64,000 bases of DNA from Rhodeus uyekii (GCA_037043235.1 JAWRVZ010000079.1:224001-288000); one strand, 5' to 3'. Counted from the stretch's first letter, positions 23,332 through 36,224 are shown. Numbers and translations: made by a program. Notes: a model not told the origin generated them from the letters alone.

Positions 23332-26300
23332 ATGACGGTGTTGCAGGAACCTGTCCAGGTATTTGAACTAAATGTTAAAGCGCTCCGTTGCAGTCCCCGT
23401 TGCGGGAGAAGACTTTTATCCAGCTCGAGAGACCGGGTGGCTGAGCGCTGCTACACCGCGGACTCAGTTAGCGGCTAATGCTAAAGGCCTCTGTCCTTTA
23501 CCTTTCCCAAAACCTGCTCTGAAACATACAATATATTGGGTTTTATTTTTATTTACAATTAGTATAGTTGTAAGTGAAGTGCTTGTCAACTCGGGGCAGT
23601 TTGTTTGTTTGTTAGTAGTTTGAAGCAAGCTAATGTGTTGCATTGCAGGTTAGCCAGCTGCCTGATTTATTGGGGTTTTATTTTTTGGGGGTAGCGAAGA
23701 TTCATTTGGACGCTTGTGTGAAAATGTCTGCAGGGGTAAGGTTCATTGTAAATTTGAGATTGCTGAAGAGAATTGAGGAGGAGTAACATTAACCTGGGCA
23801 TTTGAAGTGATTTGATGATTAGCAATTCTGGAGCTGGTTCGTATATGAGCTCGTTAGAAATAAAAACATAACATACAATTGCCTTTAAGATTTTAATTTT
23901 AATGTTTATAAGTTATGCCAACATGCTCGTTAAAGGTTTGAGGTTTCATAAGTCTTTGTCATATTCTAGGTGGCCAACGGTTCATCGAGTACGGCTTATA
24001 AACCTGTGTATGTCTGTCAGACATCAATCAAAATGCAAATATAATGTGTCCACATTGGCTGTGTCTCAAAGCGTAGAATGAGCTTAAAAACTAATCAGTA
24101 TTTTGAGGCATTCAATTGCGCCTGTATCACATCTGTCAGTCAACATCAGCTGGTTTCCCTCCTTCTCTTTCAACCATTGCAATATAGACCAGTTCCTAAA
24201 ACTGTGATTTAAGACATTACTTAATAACAGCAACTAATTTCATATACATTTATACATTGTGTCTGTCTCATTGTTTGTGTGGGTGTTCATTTTATCTGCT
24301 GTTTTGATGATCAGACGTATATACTTGCTGCCAGGTGTCAATAAAATCAATAACCTTTAATTCATCAAGTGCTGTGGTTTATCATTTGTGTGACGCATCT
24401 ATCTCTTTGCTTAATATAAAAGGGATGGAGATAACAGCAGCTCTGTTTTGTTCCTTAGGCTGCTGTTTGGCATGCTCTGAACCACTACGCCTACCGAGAT
24501 GCCGTATTCCTGGCAGAGAGGCTTTATGCTGAGGGTAATTGCACAAATCATGCTCGCTTCATACAGACAACATCCTCCATTTCCCCTCGTCTTTCAGAGC
24601 TGAGCCGAGCCATTGCATTAAAACAAGTTTGTGACTCAAAATGGAAGCTGATTTTTTTTTAAATTAATTTTACCTGTCAACATAAACTGTATACACGACA
24701 TTACACTGCTGGCATTTTTATTTATTTATTATGTCTATCATATTTGATTGACAAATCCTGTTCCGTTTTCTAATTTGTGTTCTTTGGAATATTCTTCTCT
24801 TTTCACCTGTCAGTTCATTCAGAAGAGGCACTTTTCCTGCTGGCCACATGCTATTACCGTTCGGGGAAGGCGTACAAGGCCTACCATCTCCTGAAAGGAC
24901 ACAGCTGCACCACGCCACAATGCAAATATCTCCTTGCCAAGTGCTGTGTGGAACTGAGCAAGTATGGATGATTCTCCAACTAATCCTAACTAAATTTCAG
25001 GGATGTGCGAGACTAGACGATTAAGCGATAGTGCTGCTGATAGTCGACTTTGAAAGTACTAGTTGTTCACAATTTAATCTACCGTATTATTCTTTTGTTG
25101 CACGAAGGCTATGTTTAAATTGCTGTCATGTTAATGTTGCATCTTGAAAAGTGTATATCTGCAGCAAAATGCAATCATTTAAATTGACCTCAGGTTTTGC
25201 ATGTATTGGTTTTCTCTGAGGCGCTTGTGGCGGATTCAGAGCAATGTCCACTTAGAAGATGATTAAGGTGACCGCATAACAAATTTTATTTTTATTTTTT
25301 CATGCCAAACTAGTATAACAATTAAGCTTTTTTTATTTTATGTTGGATTAAATGAAACACATTATTAAACTTGCTTTATACCTGAACAGTTGCTATATCT
25401 ACATTATAACGCTAAGAAAATAGAGTTAAATAGTGTATAGTTCCGCCACAAGCGCCTCAGAGAAAACCAATACATGCAAAACCTGAGGTCAATTTAAATG
25501 ATTGCATTTTGCTGCAGATATACACTTTTCAAGATGCGACATTAACATGACAGCAATTTAAACATAGCCTTCGTGCAACAAAAGAATAATACGGTAGATT
25601 AAATTGTGAACAACCAGTACTTAGAGAAACTTGTTCATGCTTTCATCACCAGCAGGGTGGATTATTGTAATGGGCTCCTCACCAGCCTTCCCAAAAAGAC
25701 CATAAGACAGCTGCAGCTCGTACAGAACGCTGCTGCCAGGATTCTGAGCAGAACCAGAAAATATGAACACATCACACCAGTCCTTAGGTCCTTGCACTGG
25801 CTTCCAGTTACATTTAGAATTAATTTTAAAGTACTGTTACTTGTTTATAAATCACTCAATGGCCTAGGACCTCAATACATTGCAGATATGCTCATAGAAT
25901 ATAAACCTAACAGATCACTAAGATCATCAGGATCAAGTCACTGAGTAATACCCAGGGTTCACTCAAAGCAAGGAGAGTCTGCGTTTAGCTGTTACGCCAG
26001 CCGCAGCTGGAACCAGCTTCCAGAAGAGATCAGGTGTGCTCCAACAGTAGCCACATTCAAATCAAGACTCAAAACACATCTTTTTACCTATGCATTTGCA
26101 GATTGAGCACTGTGCTATGTCCGAACTGTTTGCATTTTATTTTATACGTATTATCTTTTTATTCTTTTAATCATTTTTCTTCTTTATGTAAAGCACTTTG
26201 AATTACCATTGTGTATGAAATGTGCTATACAAATAAACTTGCCTTGCCTATAGTTGTCAGTACATTTTTGCTGCCTGTCACGTGTACAGATGCTTTCAAA

Positions 26301-26556
26301 AGCATCTGTACACGTGACAGGCAGCAAAAATGTACTCATGTTTATCATTGGCTATTTGGTTTGAACTTATTGGTTTTGTGTATTGACTGGTTTGAATAAA
26401 TGTCTATAATGGCTAACGTTGCTTTTAATATTAGTTTAATATAAGGATCATAAAGTAAGGCAAGCACATCGTATCTCACCTATTGTATTCAGCGTGAGAT
26501 TTGAGTGTTCATAGATTGCATTCTTTCAAGTCAATATATATGTATGTATATATAGC

Positions 26557-26608
<52 letters not shown>

Positions 26609-29600
26609 CAATGAGGGGTAAGGCTAAACTAGTCGATTAATCAGTTGCAAAACGTTTTTTTTTAAAGTTTATGTAATTAGTTTTTGCGCACACCGCTGGT
26701 AAATACTCAATACCCCACAAACAAATGAATATTCAAAATCAACTGCTACAGCACATAATCCTTGTAAAGTTAAAAAATTAATATAAATATGAACTAGTTA
26801 ATAATCATTTCCTAATCTAGTAAATATCATTTTTAAATTCAGTTTCTCACGATCCTTCTAAAATGTTTTACTGCTCCAGAAACATTTATCATCAATGTTG
26901 AAAATAGTTGTGTACTTTTTTTTTCATGATTCTTTGATTAATAGAAAGTTCAAAAGAATAGCATTTATCTGAAATGGAAAGCTTTTGTAACATTATTGTC
27001 TTTACTGCCACTTTTGATCTAATTTAATTTCTTTTTATTTAATGAATATAAATAACTTCGTTGAATTTTATTTATCAAACAATACTGAAAAAAGTATCAA
27101 CAACAAAAACTGTTTTCAGTTTTTAACATTGATAATAATAAGATAAAAAATCTTGAGCAACAAATCGTCATATTAGAATGATTTCTGAGGGATCATCTGA
27201 CACTGAAGACTGAAAATATTGCAGTAAATTCAAAGTTATGATGCTGAAAATTCAACTTCACCCTCACAGGAATAAATTACATTTCTAAATGTATTAAAAT
27301 GAAAAACTAATATTTTGAATTGTAGTGATATCTGTGTTATATCAGGTTTGATTATAGCAGAGTACCGATAAAGAAAGTTAGAAAGCGGGAAGCTTGCGTT
27401 GTCAGAATGACAGTCTCTGTCAAGTCCAAATTAAGACACAACCCATAGCAACGCATTATGACAGTGGTGTATCAGACAGTGTGACGAGAGGTAAAAATGA
27501 TTTTGAGTGATTTGTTACTAAAATGACCTTCAAATATGCTTTTTTTTATAACTTTTCATCTTCTTTTCCTTTTAATGGCGGTTGGCAAACCCACTTGAAG
27601 TTGCATACCGCAAATTACTACAGATCACCTGCGTGACATCTGACGTAAAGAATGGGGCTTAGGATAGTCAAAACCCATCAGTAAAAATAAACTATAATCA
27701 TGTCAGATTGTTGATTAATATAATTGAGGTAATAGGCAGCATCTGCATTTATATTGCCTTATGTTCTGTTTACTTTCAGTTAAAAGGTTAGTTCACCCAA
27801 AAATGTAAATTCTGTCATTTAATTACTCTCATGAAATCCCAAACCCGTAAGGCATTCATTCGTCTTTGATGAAATGACAAATGAAGATCTTTTTTTAATG
27901 AAATCTGAGAGCTTTCTTTCCCTCCATTGAAAGCCTGAACAATTACCGTTTTCAGGTCCCAGAAAATAAATATTAACCTCCAATGCAACGCAACAACATT
28001 TTCTCGTGCATCAACACAACACTCATGGGTCGCGGTGCTCTAATGAACGTTGGAGATTAATTTATGTTGTAAATAAAGTGGTAATTTGTTTTGTTTTTTG
28101 CACAAGACCTTGTGTTGCTTCATAACTGATGTTAAACCACTGGTGTCACATGGATTAATTTAGATTTTCTTTACTACCGATATTACTATCTGGGGCTTGA
28201 AAGTGGCATTTGCATAGGTTGTCAGTGGAGGGACAGAAAGCTTAAGAGGTTTGGAGCAACATGAGGGTGAGTAATGTTTGGGTGAACTAACCCTTCAAGA
28301 CAAGGTGAGTTTTAAAAGCCTAAGAGTTCTAAGTTCTACCAATTACTGTAGAAAGACTGGTGTCTTTACTTAATATTGAAGTAGAAGTACTTTTGACATT
28401 TAAGTTTTTTGTATTTTTCTCTGTCAGGTTGGCAGAGGGAGAACAGATCCTGACTGGAGGAGTTCTGAACAAACAAAAGAGCCAAGACGACATCATTACT
28501 GAGTTTGGAGACTCCGCCTGCTTCACTCTGGCACTGCTGGGGCAAATCTACTGGTTTGTTGAGATTGTTTGGCTACTTGCCTTGACCTACTGAAATCAGT
28601 GAACCGTAGTGAAAATACAGGGATATTTGCTCTGAAGTGTTTCCTGGGAAAGAGACACTAGTGAGAGCCTGTGTTGTTTAACTTGTGAATACATTTATGC
28701 ATTTGGTAGACTCTTTTATCCAAAGCGACTTGCATTGTATTCAAGAAACACTGACATTTTCTTCTAATCAGTTCTTGCTTTTCCTGGAAATCGAATCCAT
28801 GACCTTGGTGTTCTAAGCACTACGCTCTACCGTTTGAACTACAGGAAAGCTGAATAAAGCAGTCTGGAACCAAATCTTTTCATCTGTAATGGATTTGGAG
28901 ACGGATAGGACTGTTTCGAGTATTTTGTTTTGCACTCTAATAGAGCAGCGCTCAATGACAGCGTTTGCTTGTAGAGTTTAGAATTTCTTCAGTAAAGGTG
29001 ACAGGTTGTTATGTAAATGAAGTTGCTCAGTTTTCTTGCATGAGAGATTCCTCTTCTAATGTATTATATACATGATATAGTGTGTGATATAAACTTACAG
29101 CTGTTGCACTCTTTGTTGATGTGCTAATAACAAAGAGAACAGTCAATTTTGGGAATGTGTACTTTAATAGATAAGTAGGAAACGCACACAACTATATCTG
29201 TAATGTTTTAATTTTGTCTGCAATGCAACACTGCAGATGTCTACGTGTACTGGTGTCAACGAGGACACCAAGTCCTTGGATTCAGACTGGTGTTTACCAA
29301 AAGCAATCAGAGGCAGATGGTTGGTGATAATTCCATTGCATTAAGGGGATGGAGGGACACTGGATGTGGGACCATCAGAGGCAGAAGGAGGGGTACGCTG
29401 TTGAAGAGTAGGAAGTCGCTAGGAAGCTGTGAGATGCTACTAGTGTGTCTCATGAACCAAAGCTCTGAAAGTCTTCCATTCAGTCAGGGGTGCCCCAAAT
29501 AGTAGTCAGGCATAATATTTTAGCCTTTAGTTCAATTTTTATCTTTATTTCTTATGTATGATATATGCATATGTTGTGATCGTATATTAACTCGATTCCT

Positions 29601-32600
29601 TTTCTATGTACAGCACTTTGAATTACCATTGTGTGTGAAATGTGCTAAATAAGTAAACTTGGCTTGTTGTGCTGTAGCGCTCGCTCCACGTTTGGGTTTC
29701 TCTGTGAGCGTGTCACAAAAGCTGTGATTCTTGACAGCTGTACATGTGAAATTTTCTTACAGCCAATCCATCCATTGTTATTTCCAGAAAACCAAAAATG
29801 GCATTTTCTTAATGTAAACGTTTTCAGTGGCTAAAACGAGTCCTCCTTTCTTTGTCCCGGCAGCAAAACAGATCGAATAGCAAAAGGAGCTGAATGTTAC
29901 CAAAAGAGCATGAGCGAGAACCCTTTCTTATGGTCTCCATTTGAGTCTCTATGTCAGATTGGTGAGTCTTTTTCTTTATTAATTAGGGTCATCATTCGAG
30001 CTACAGAGTAACAGGTCTCCCTGAGGAAAATACGCCAGATAATGTGAATTAGAATTTTTTTATTTTTTTAACGGTGCTCTCTGTGCTACAGGGGAACGAC
30101 CAGATCCAGAGCAGATCTTCAGATTGACATCCTTGCAGAATTTCAGTGGAGGCAGTGGAGGAGGCATCCCTCCTCCACCCATCAGCCCTGCACACACACC
30201 TAGTAACAATATGGGACACCGACAAGTCGACACTGTCCTAATGGAGACCCCACAGGATACTTTGGTATGCTCTCCCTCTGTTTTTTTAAAATGCGTTTTA
30301 TGTTTTATAAAAGAGGTATGTTTATGCATTAAGTATACATGGTATTATTTGGGGACATGGGTTGACTATTTAACATGAACTTTGATTATCTTCTTCAGCA
30401 TTGGTATTGTCTGTTTTCCCTCTCTAAAGGAGCTAAACCGGCTCAATCTAGAATCTTCTAACTCAAAATACTCCCTGAATACGGACTCATCTGTGTCCTA
30501 TATCGACTCCTCCGTCATTTCGCCAGACTCTATTTCACTGGGCACCGGTGGCTCACTGTTGTCCAAACAGGTGCAAAACAAACCCAAGAGCGGCCGCTGT
30601 TTGCTCGGGGGTACAGCCACACTCAGCCCCCTAACACCAAGGTAACAAACACTTTGAGAGACTCAAATCGAACATTAGGTAGGGTTTGCTGATTTCTGTG
30701 ATCTGGAAAACATGGATGGAATCATAGAATCCAGTCATAAAAATGGAATTTGCTGTATAACATGGAATTTGTAAAATATTATGAATTAATAAAAAGTAGG
30801 TTAGTACACTTCAAATTACAATTTAACACTAAATTTGAATCCTGCATCATGAGTGTTTCATTTAACACACACATACCGAAGCACTTGTGATGCTTGGGGT
30901 GTTATTTTAGCCTCTGCCATCTCACTATTTGAGGACATGTATGAAAGTCATCTCTAGAGCTGCTCTGAGTCGCATCACAATCGTTTTATTGTTTGATTTG
31001 AGAAAAATATAAATGTACTGAAACTCTGAAGTTCTTCACGTTAACCTGTCAAAATAAACGTTTGGTTTAACTTGAATTTACCATTAAAAAATTACAATCT
31101 ATTTTTAAATGAATCAGTTTTTGATTTTTATGAATTCAATTATTGATGCTTTTTGATTATTAAACTAACCATTATTAATATTAAACTATTAAAATGGAAA
31201 ACAGAATTTGGTTAAAAATAACGGATTTTGAGGGGGGGGAAATAATAAAATGTGTTGTTGTGTTATGATTTTTGCATTAATTACATTGGAGTTTTGATTA
31301 TTACAATTTTATTTAATCATTAAAATGGAGTAAAACTGGGGAAAAATGGAATTCAGAGAAATAACAATGGAATTTGGAAACAAATACAACTAATTAGGGC
31401 TGTTATGCCTCACACTTAAACGGTACAAAACAAGTCTTAATGTATTTTTATCTTTATTGATTCCTATTATGAATGTGGTAAATTTGCAGAACTGTGAAAC
31501 ATTCAGGTTTCATTCTAGTAATTATTCTTTGTTTAAAAATGTTAAGCTTTGGAATTTTGCCCCTGGAGCCGAGCCCGGGAGACCCAGCGTACCTGCAGAA
31601 TTACGGTCACAGTGGAACTGGCATGGAACCACCTCCTCCACCTGGCCCTCCTAAGAAGGTATTTTTAGTGACTTGCTGTTTTAGTTTTCCCATTGGACCT
31701 TTTAAAGATGCTTTTCAATGATTGTGGTTTTATAACATCAGCCAAGGTTTATTGAATTGGAAAAAAGCCATTTAGTTTATATTACTATTTGTTTTGTTGT
31801 TGTTGTTAAATTGTATTGCTGAATGACATGATTTTCCAGCTTTGGAATGTTTTTAAGAGTTTAAATAAAACTGTATTTATGTAAGACTTTGTAAAAAATA
31901 AAAAACAGTATTTTTGTGTTTTATCAGACAGAAATTTGCTTTATATAATCAAAATTGTAAGTTATTTATTTTGAAACAAGAAATTTCATATTTCCCCCCC
32001 CCCCCTTCCATTTCAGGCCGTCAGTAGAATCAGCCAAGTGTCGACAAAGTCTGTGTTTACACAGAGTGGCAACAGCAGAGAGGTCATTCCAAACCCTTTC
32101 AACCAAACCCAAACCACTGCCCCACAGACCAGGTACATGTCACTACACATTTATACAGGAAAGTAATAGCTGTGATAATGGCTTCTGATGACACCTCTTT
32201 CTGGTTTGTAGTACTACACCGCAAGTGCTGAGCCCCACCATTGCTGCTCCCCCAAACGTGCAGCCACGGCGGAGCTCAAGACTCTTCACCAGTGCCAGCT
32301 CCACTGCCAAGGTACTGTCTTTTACAAAGTATATGCATATAAAATCAAAGAGAGAGAGAGAAGGTTTTATAACCACTCTGTTAATGGGGGAATCAAACAG
32401 GAGAACAGTAAGAAGCTGAAAATGAAGTTCCCCACCAAGATTCCTAACCGAAAGACCAAAACGAAAACTGGTAAAGGAGGAATCACCCCATCTAACCTGA
32501 ATGAGAGCATTGAGATCCTCAAGCTGGATTCTTCCATATCAGAGGGCAAAGGAAACATCAGCTCACCACAGTTCCAAGCTTTTAATCTACAAAAGGCTGC

Positions 32601-34585
32601 AGCAGGTATCTGAGAATACTTGAGGCTTTAAGACTAAAAAAGATTTGGTTAGTTTCAGTAAAATTGATGCAGGTTTCATACATTTTTTATTTATTCAGAT
32701 GGTCTGATGACGTTGATGCGGGATATTGGGAGGGGCTATCTCGCTCTCTGCTCTTATAACTGCAGAGAGGCCATTAACATCTTAAGCCAGCTGCCTTCAC
32801 ACCACTACAACACAGGCTGGGTTCTGGGTCAGATTGGACGAGCCCACTTTGAACTGGCTGAATACATGCAAGTGAGTCAGGGCTGCTTAAATCTGATGAC
32901 ATCAATAATAACTGAAGGCATTATCAGTGGTAAAAAAAAAATGTTTTGTCTGTTTAACCAGGCTGAGAGGATTTTTTCAGAAGTCCGGCGTATTGAAAGC
33001 TATCGAGTGGAAGGTATGGAGATCTACTCCACAACACTCTGGCATTTACAGAAGGATGTGGCACTTTCCGCCCTCTCTAAAGATCTCACTGACATGGACA
33101 AAAACTCACCAGAGGTAAGGCTCTCATGGCAATATAGCAAATGCTCTGCTTTTCTAGTTCTTAAATGCTTTATATCATGGCTTATTTTTTTCTTCTCTTT
33201 GTGTACAGCCCTGGTGTGTAGCTGGTAACTGTTTCAGCTTACAGCGGGAGCATGACATTGCCATTAAGTTCTTCACACGGGCCATCCAGGTGGATCCCAG
33301 CTTTGCATACGCATACACACTATTAGGGCATGAACTAGTTCTCACAGAGGAGCTGGAGAAAGCCTTGGGCTGCTTCCGCAATGCTATACGCCTCAATAAA
33401 CGTCACTACAATGCCTGGTATGGTTCAGACTCTACTCTTTGGCTTTGGAAACAAGATACTACTTTTGATGAAACCTGAAGTGCATAAAATGAAATGATAA
33501 ATGGTTGAATCTCACAAATTAATTTTATGTTGTGTCTGCTGCTTCAGGTACGGCTTGGGAATGATTTACTACAAGCAGGAGAAATTTAACCTAGCCGAGA
33601 TTCATTTCAAGAAGGCTTTGAGCATCAATCCTCAGAGCTCTGTGCTGCTCTGTCATATCGGAGTGGTGAGTAAATCTCTAATGCAGGAAAAATGGTGTTA
33701 ATCTAAAGTGATTCAGCCTAAATTTGTGGGCCACTTGCTCTTATTTCTAGAGTAAAGAACAGGGAGAGATTGTTACTTTTGAAATTGAAAGCATCAGACT
33801 AGCTCTCTATATACTTGTTTTGAATTGCTGCTTTGCTACTTCATATTCTTTCTCATGTGCTTCATATCAGGTTCAACATGCTTTGAAGAAATCAGACCAT
33901 GCACTGGAGACCCTGAACAGAGCCATTAGCATCGACCCCAAGAACCCGCTATGCAAATTTCATAGGGCCTCTATTCTCTTTGCCAATGAAAAGTACAAGG
34001 TACACCTCAACAACTTACATCAGTCGGCCAAGATTATGATTATATACATTTTAAATAACTACTAATTTATTCTTCACAGGCGGCTCTACAGGAGCTTGAA
34101 GAGCTAAAGCAAATAGTGCCCAAAGAGTCCCTCGTTTACTTCTTAATAGGAAAGGTACACCTAAAGCTCAGCTGCTTACTTGCAATTATTTTAAATCTGC
34201 TTTATGCTGATATTTTTAAAAATGTCCACTAAACAAATGTACATCGATCGTCTTTATAGGTCTATAAGAAGCTTGGCCAGACTCATCTGGCACTAATGAA
34301 CTTCTCTTGGGCTATGGACTTAGACCCCAAAGGAGCAAATAATCAGATCAAAGAGGCCATAGATAAGCGATACCTTCCAGATGATGATGAACCCGTCACT
34401 CCTGATGACTATCCCTACTACTCAAGTAAGTCTCCTGCTCGGTGAGCCATATAAGCGGCACTGTGCACACTATCTAATGTTGTTGGTTGGTCTCAGCAGC
34501 GGAGGTGGAGGAGTCGCAGGAGAGCAGTATGACGGACGCTGATGACACACAGCTCCACACCACGGAGAGCGATGAGGTTCTGTAG
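23332..34585 (+). CDS. cdc27: CDC27 / APC3, anaphase-promoting complex TPR subunit (19 coding exons)
   Basis: Exons: 23332-23358, 24459-24534, 24814-24961, 28428-28553, 29864-29961, 30092-30264, 30430-30641, 31547-31658, 32017-32132, 32212-32311, 32401-32605, 32699-32871, 32962-33114, 33209-33417, 33548-33665, 33871-33999, 34080-34154, 34260-34425, 34497-34585. All junctions are GT-AG and in phase, giving 834 codons against about 825-830 in human. The protein starts MTVLQEPVQ, as in vertebrate CDC27. Residues 1-165 form the N-terminal TPR region used for dimerisation. A Ser/Pro-rich loop follows, including ELNRLNLESSNSKYS, where mitotic phosphorylation is known in the family. From about residue 465 the C-terminal TPR superhelix (KGYLALCSYN-like, HYNAWYGLGMIYYKQEKF) would bind the IR tails of Cdc20/Cdh1 and APC10. 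The C-terminus ESSMTDADDTQLH is conserved. The residues around YPYYS differ from human, as does the final VL. Confidence 0.97.
24962..25054. repeat. DNA-transposon terminus at the left of the fold-back
   Basis: GGGATGTGCGAGACTAG (about 25000) closely matches the left end of the element at 49311, so it is probably the same hAT-like non-autonomous family. Its partner end is not clear. Confidence 0.4.
25055..25621. repeat. Large inverted repeat: 180-bp arms, 207-bp spacer
   Basis: Arms 25055-25234 and 25442-25621 are reverse complements with only about two mismatches by eye (CTAG versus CTGG, and TTGC versus TCGC). The tips are AGTACT. They lie in CDC27 intron 3. In the pre-mRNA this would fold into a near-perfect 180-bp double-stranded stem. 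The right arm abuts the L2-like LINE fragment directly. Confidence 0.9.
25622..26249 (+). mobile_element. 5'-truncated L2-like LINE, 3' end
   Basis: A reading frame through 25606-25944 encodes the C-terminal part of a non-LTR reverse transcriptase. Typical motifs are RVDYCNGLL, LQLVQNAAARIL, HITPVLRSLHWLPV and LLLVYKSLNGLGPQY. The frame then breaks. Later conserved pieces follow (SYASRSWNQLPEEIR-like near 25990, and FKSRLKTHLF-like near 26062). The 3' tail GCACTTTGAATTACCATTGT ends in ATAAACTTGCCTTGCC. A related tail occurs at 29610. Confidence 0.85.
26259..26336. repeat. 78-bp near-perfect palindrome (38-bp arms, 2-nt centre)
   Basis: Arms 26259-26296 and 26299-26336 are exact reverse complements around CA at 26297-26298. 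The tips are AGTACATTTTTGC. It lies 10 bp beyond the LINE 3' tail in CDC27 intron 3. With almost no loop it could extrude as a cruciform. Confidence 0.93.
26559..26608. repeat. (AT)n(GT)n microsatellite
   Basis: A compound tract in CDC27 intron 3, with a shorter TATA-rich tract just upstream (26535-26553). Confidence 0.95.
27781..28297. mobile_element. MITE with GGTTAGTTCACCCAAA termini
   Basis: GGTTAGTTCACCCAAAAATG at 27787 and its inverted partner TTTGGGTGAACTAACCC ending near 28294 bound a non-coding element in CDC27 intron 3. Related single ends occur near 46281, 52848 and 56088. Confidence 0.75.
28688..28848 (-). repeat. tRNA-derived SINE in CDC27 intron 4
   Basis: Minus-strand copy. 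The head has TAGTTCAAACGGTAGAGCGT (A-box-like), then GGATTCGATTTCC (B-box-like), then the shared tail AAGTCGCTTTGGATAAAAGA. Confidence 0.82.
29580..29665 (+). repeat. L2-like LINE 3' tail fragment
   Basis: GCACTTTGAATTACCATTGT followed by GTGAAATGTGCTAAATAAGT closely matches the tail of the LINE at 25622. The sequence upstream to about 29230 may be older LINE 3' UTR but is not assignable by eye. Confidence 0.65.
30650..31546 (+). other. CDC27 intron 7
   Basis: AT-rich intron with no recognised element apart from AT-rich imperfect ATTAAAATGG repeats around 31190-31330. Confidence 0.5.
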
Positions 34586-35036
34586 CCCCCCCACCGACAC
34601 CACTCTAGACTCTGAAAAATGCCAATTTGGGGGCTACTCGAAGACTCCAGTTCTGAAAAAGGAGGAAGAAGAAAAAACGGAAAACAAACTGCTGCTAATA
34701 ACAGTACCTCCTCATTTCTGTCATTTTGTTTTCATCATTCGTTCTTGCCTTTTTCCATCCCCTCGTCTTCATGCCTTAGAGGTTCTCATCGGTCTGATCT
34801 TCTGGTCCTGTCTCATCCCTCATCGTCACTGGCAGGCGCCCTTTATCAAAGACATGATCACTTGAAGAATTCAAGTTCTGTCTGAGCTCAAATCGCCCTT
34901 ATTTGCCAATGACTCCACTTTCTTCTCAACAAGTTAATTGTTAATTTAAGACTCCAAAAAAGAGCTACAGACATTCATGGATGTTCCTGTCTTAATGCTT
35001 AGGCCCTTTATGTTATTTTTATCGGCATTTACTCTC

Positions 35037-35042
35037 AATAAA
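35037..35042 (+). terminator. Proximal poly(A) signal of CDC27
   Basis: AATAAA 452 bases after the stop codon, followed by a GT-rich stretch (CTGTGTAAGAGTTGGTAGTC). Confidence 0.65.
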
Positions 35043-35716
35043 GACCTGTGTAAGAGTTGGTAGTCCTTTGATTCCTATCCCCTCTCTTTTTTTCTTCACA
35101 GAGTTTAATTGCTGGGGGGAAAAAAGCACTTTCTGCCCACATCCCAAAAAAAAGGTGTTTGGCTTAAGAGATTCACTGTAAACTGCATAGCTTCTATCAG
35201 ATTGCCATCTGTTTAGAAGAAAAATCTTTTGAAAGTTAACTATAGAAAGTACTGGTTCTGGATAATGCACATTTTATGTTTTAATTTATTTTTATTTTCT
35301 TATTTTTCAGAGCAATTTGCCACTCACTCATTCGTTTTACTAGTTATGAAGTTATGAGCCACAGTTTTGCCTAGCTTCAAGACATTGATTAGAGAATTGT
35401 TGATTAAACGATAAGCGTATGGGTGTAGTTGTTTCCTTGGCACGCATTAGTTTTACTGTGTGTTTTTGGGAACCCATACCACAAAGCCCAAATTAACCTC
35501 ACTATTGTATGGCACAGTGACCAGTGGTCAGACTTCTTGAGACAATTTTCTGAAATGTTGGTGCTGTTGAGGATAATACTGATGAACATATAGAAAATGT
35601 GCACAAAGTATCTTTCATGGATTTTATTTTACCAGAACATGTTTATTATTATGAAATGTTTTTGATCTCTGCTAAATGCTTCTTATTGTACATTTTAAGG
35701 AATTAAAAGGTAATAG

Positions 35717-35722
35717 AATAAA
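35717..35722 (+). terminator. Distal poly(A) signal of CDC27
   Basis: AATAAA followed by a T/GT-rich downstream region (CCTGATGTGGTC). Confidence 0.5.
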
Positions 35723-36224
35723 CAACTTTGACTGATCGTCCTGATGTGGTCATTGAGGAAAAATGTGGCGCATGTACACTAATCAACACCTGGCTTTTTC
35801 TTAAAGCTGTTTAAAAGAGCATAGGTTTGTAAAATGATTATGATTTTCATCAAAATGCTATGATTGCAGTCGAATACCTACAATGTTATTCTGCTGTAAA
35901 AACATAAATTAAAATTCTCTGCTGGACCATGTACGAAAGATTCAGCGTTTGTAACTGAATTATAAATGTCCAACAATGATAATATTCTATTTTAATAGAT
36001 ATGTGCTAATGTTTATAAAATCGCTTGCGAGAATGACAACAGCAGACAACGATACCGCGATATTAAGCTTAAGAATAGGCTTTATATGTGTTCAAACGTG
36101 ACGCTATATTAGGTACTTGAATATTTAACACACAATAAATTTAAACAAATAAACAAAAATCAACTCTTGCAAAGTTACAGTTTTTTTACTTTCACCCGTA
36201 AGCCCATCTCTCACTAAAAACACA

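Larger units (their letters stand above)
34586..35740 (+). other. CDC27 3' UTR
   Basis: Non-coding sequence after the stop at 34583-34585. Two canonical polyadenylation signals (35037 and 35717) suggest short and long 3' ends. The frames inside it do not resemble proteins. Confidence 0.6.
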
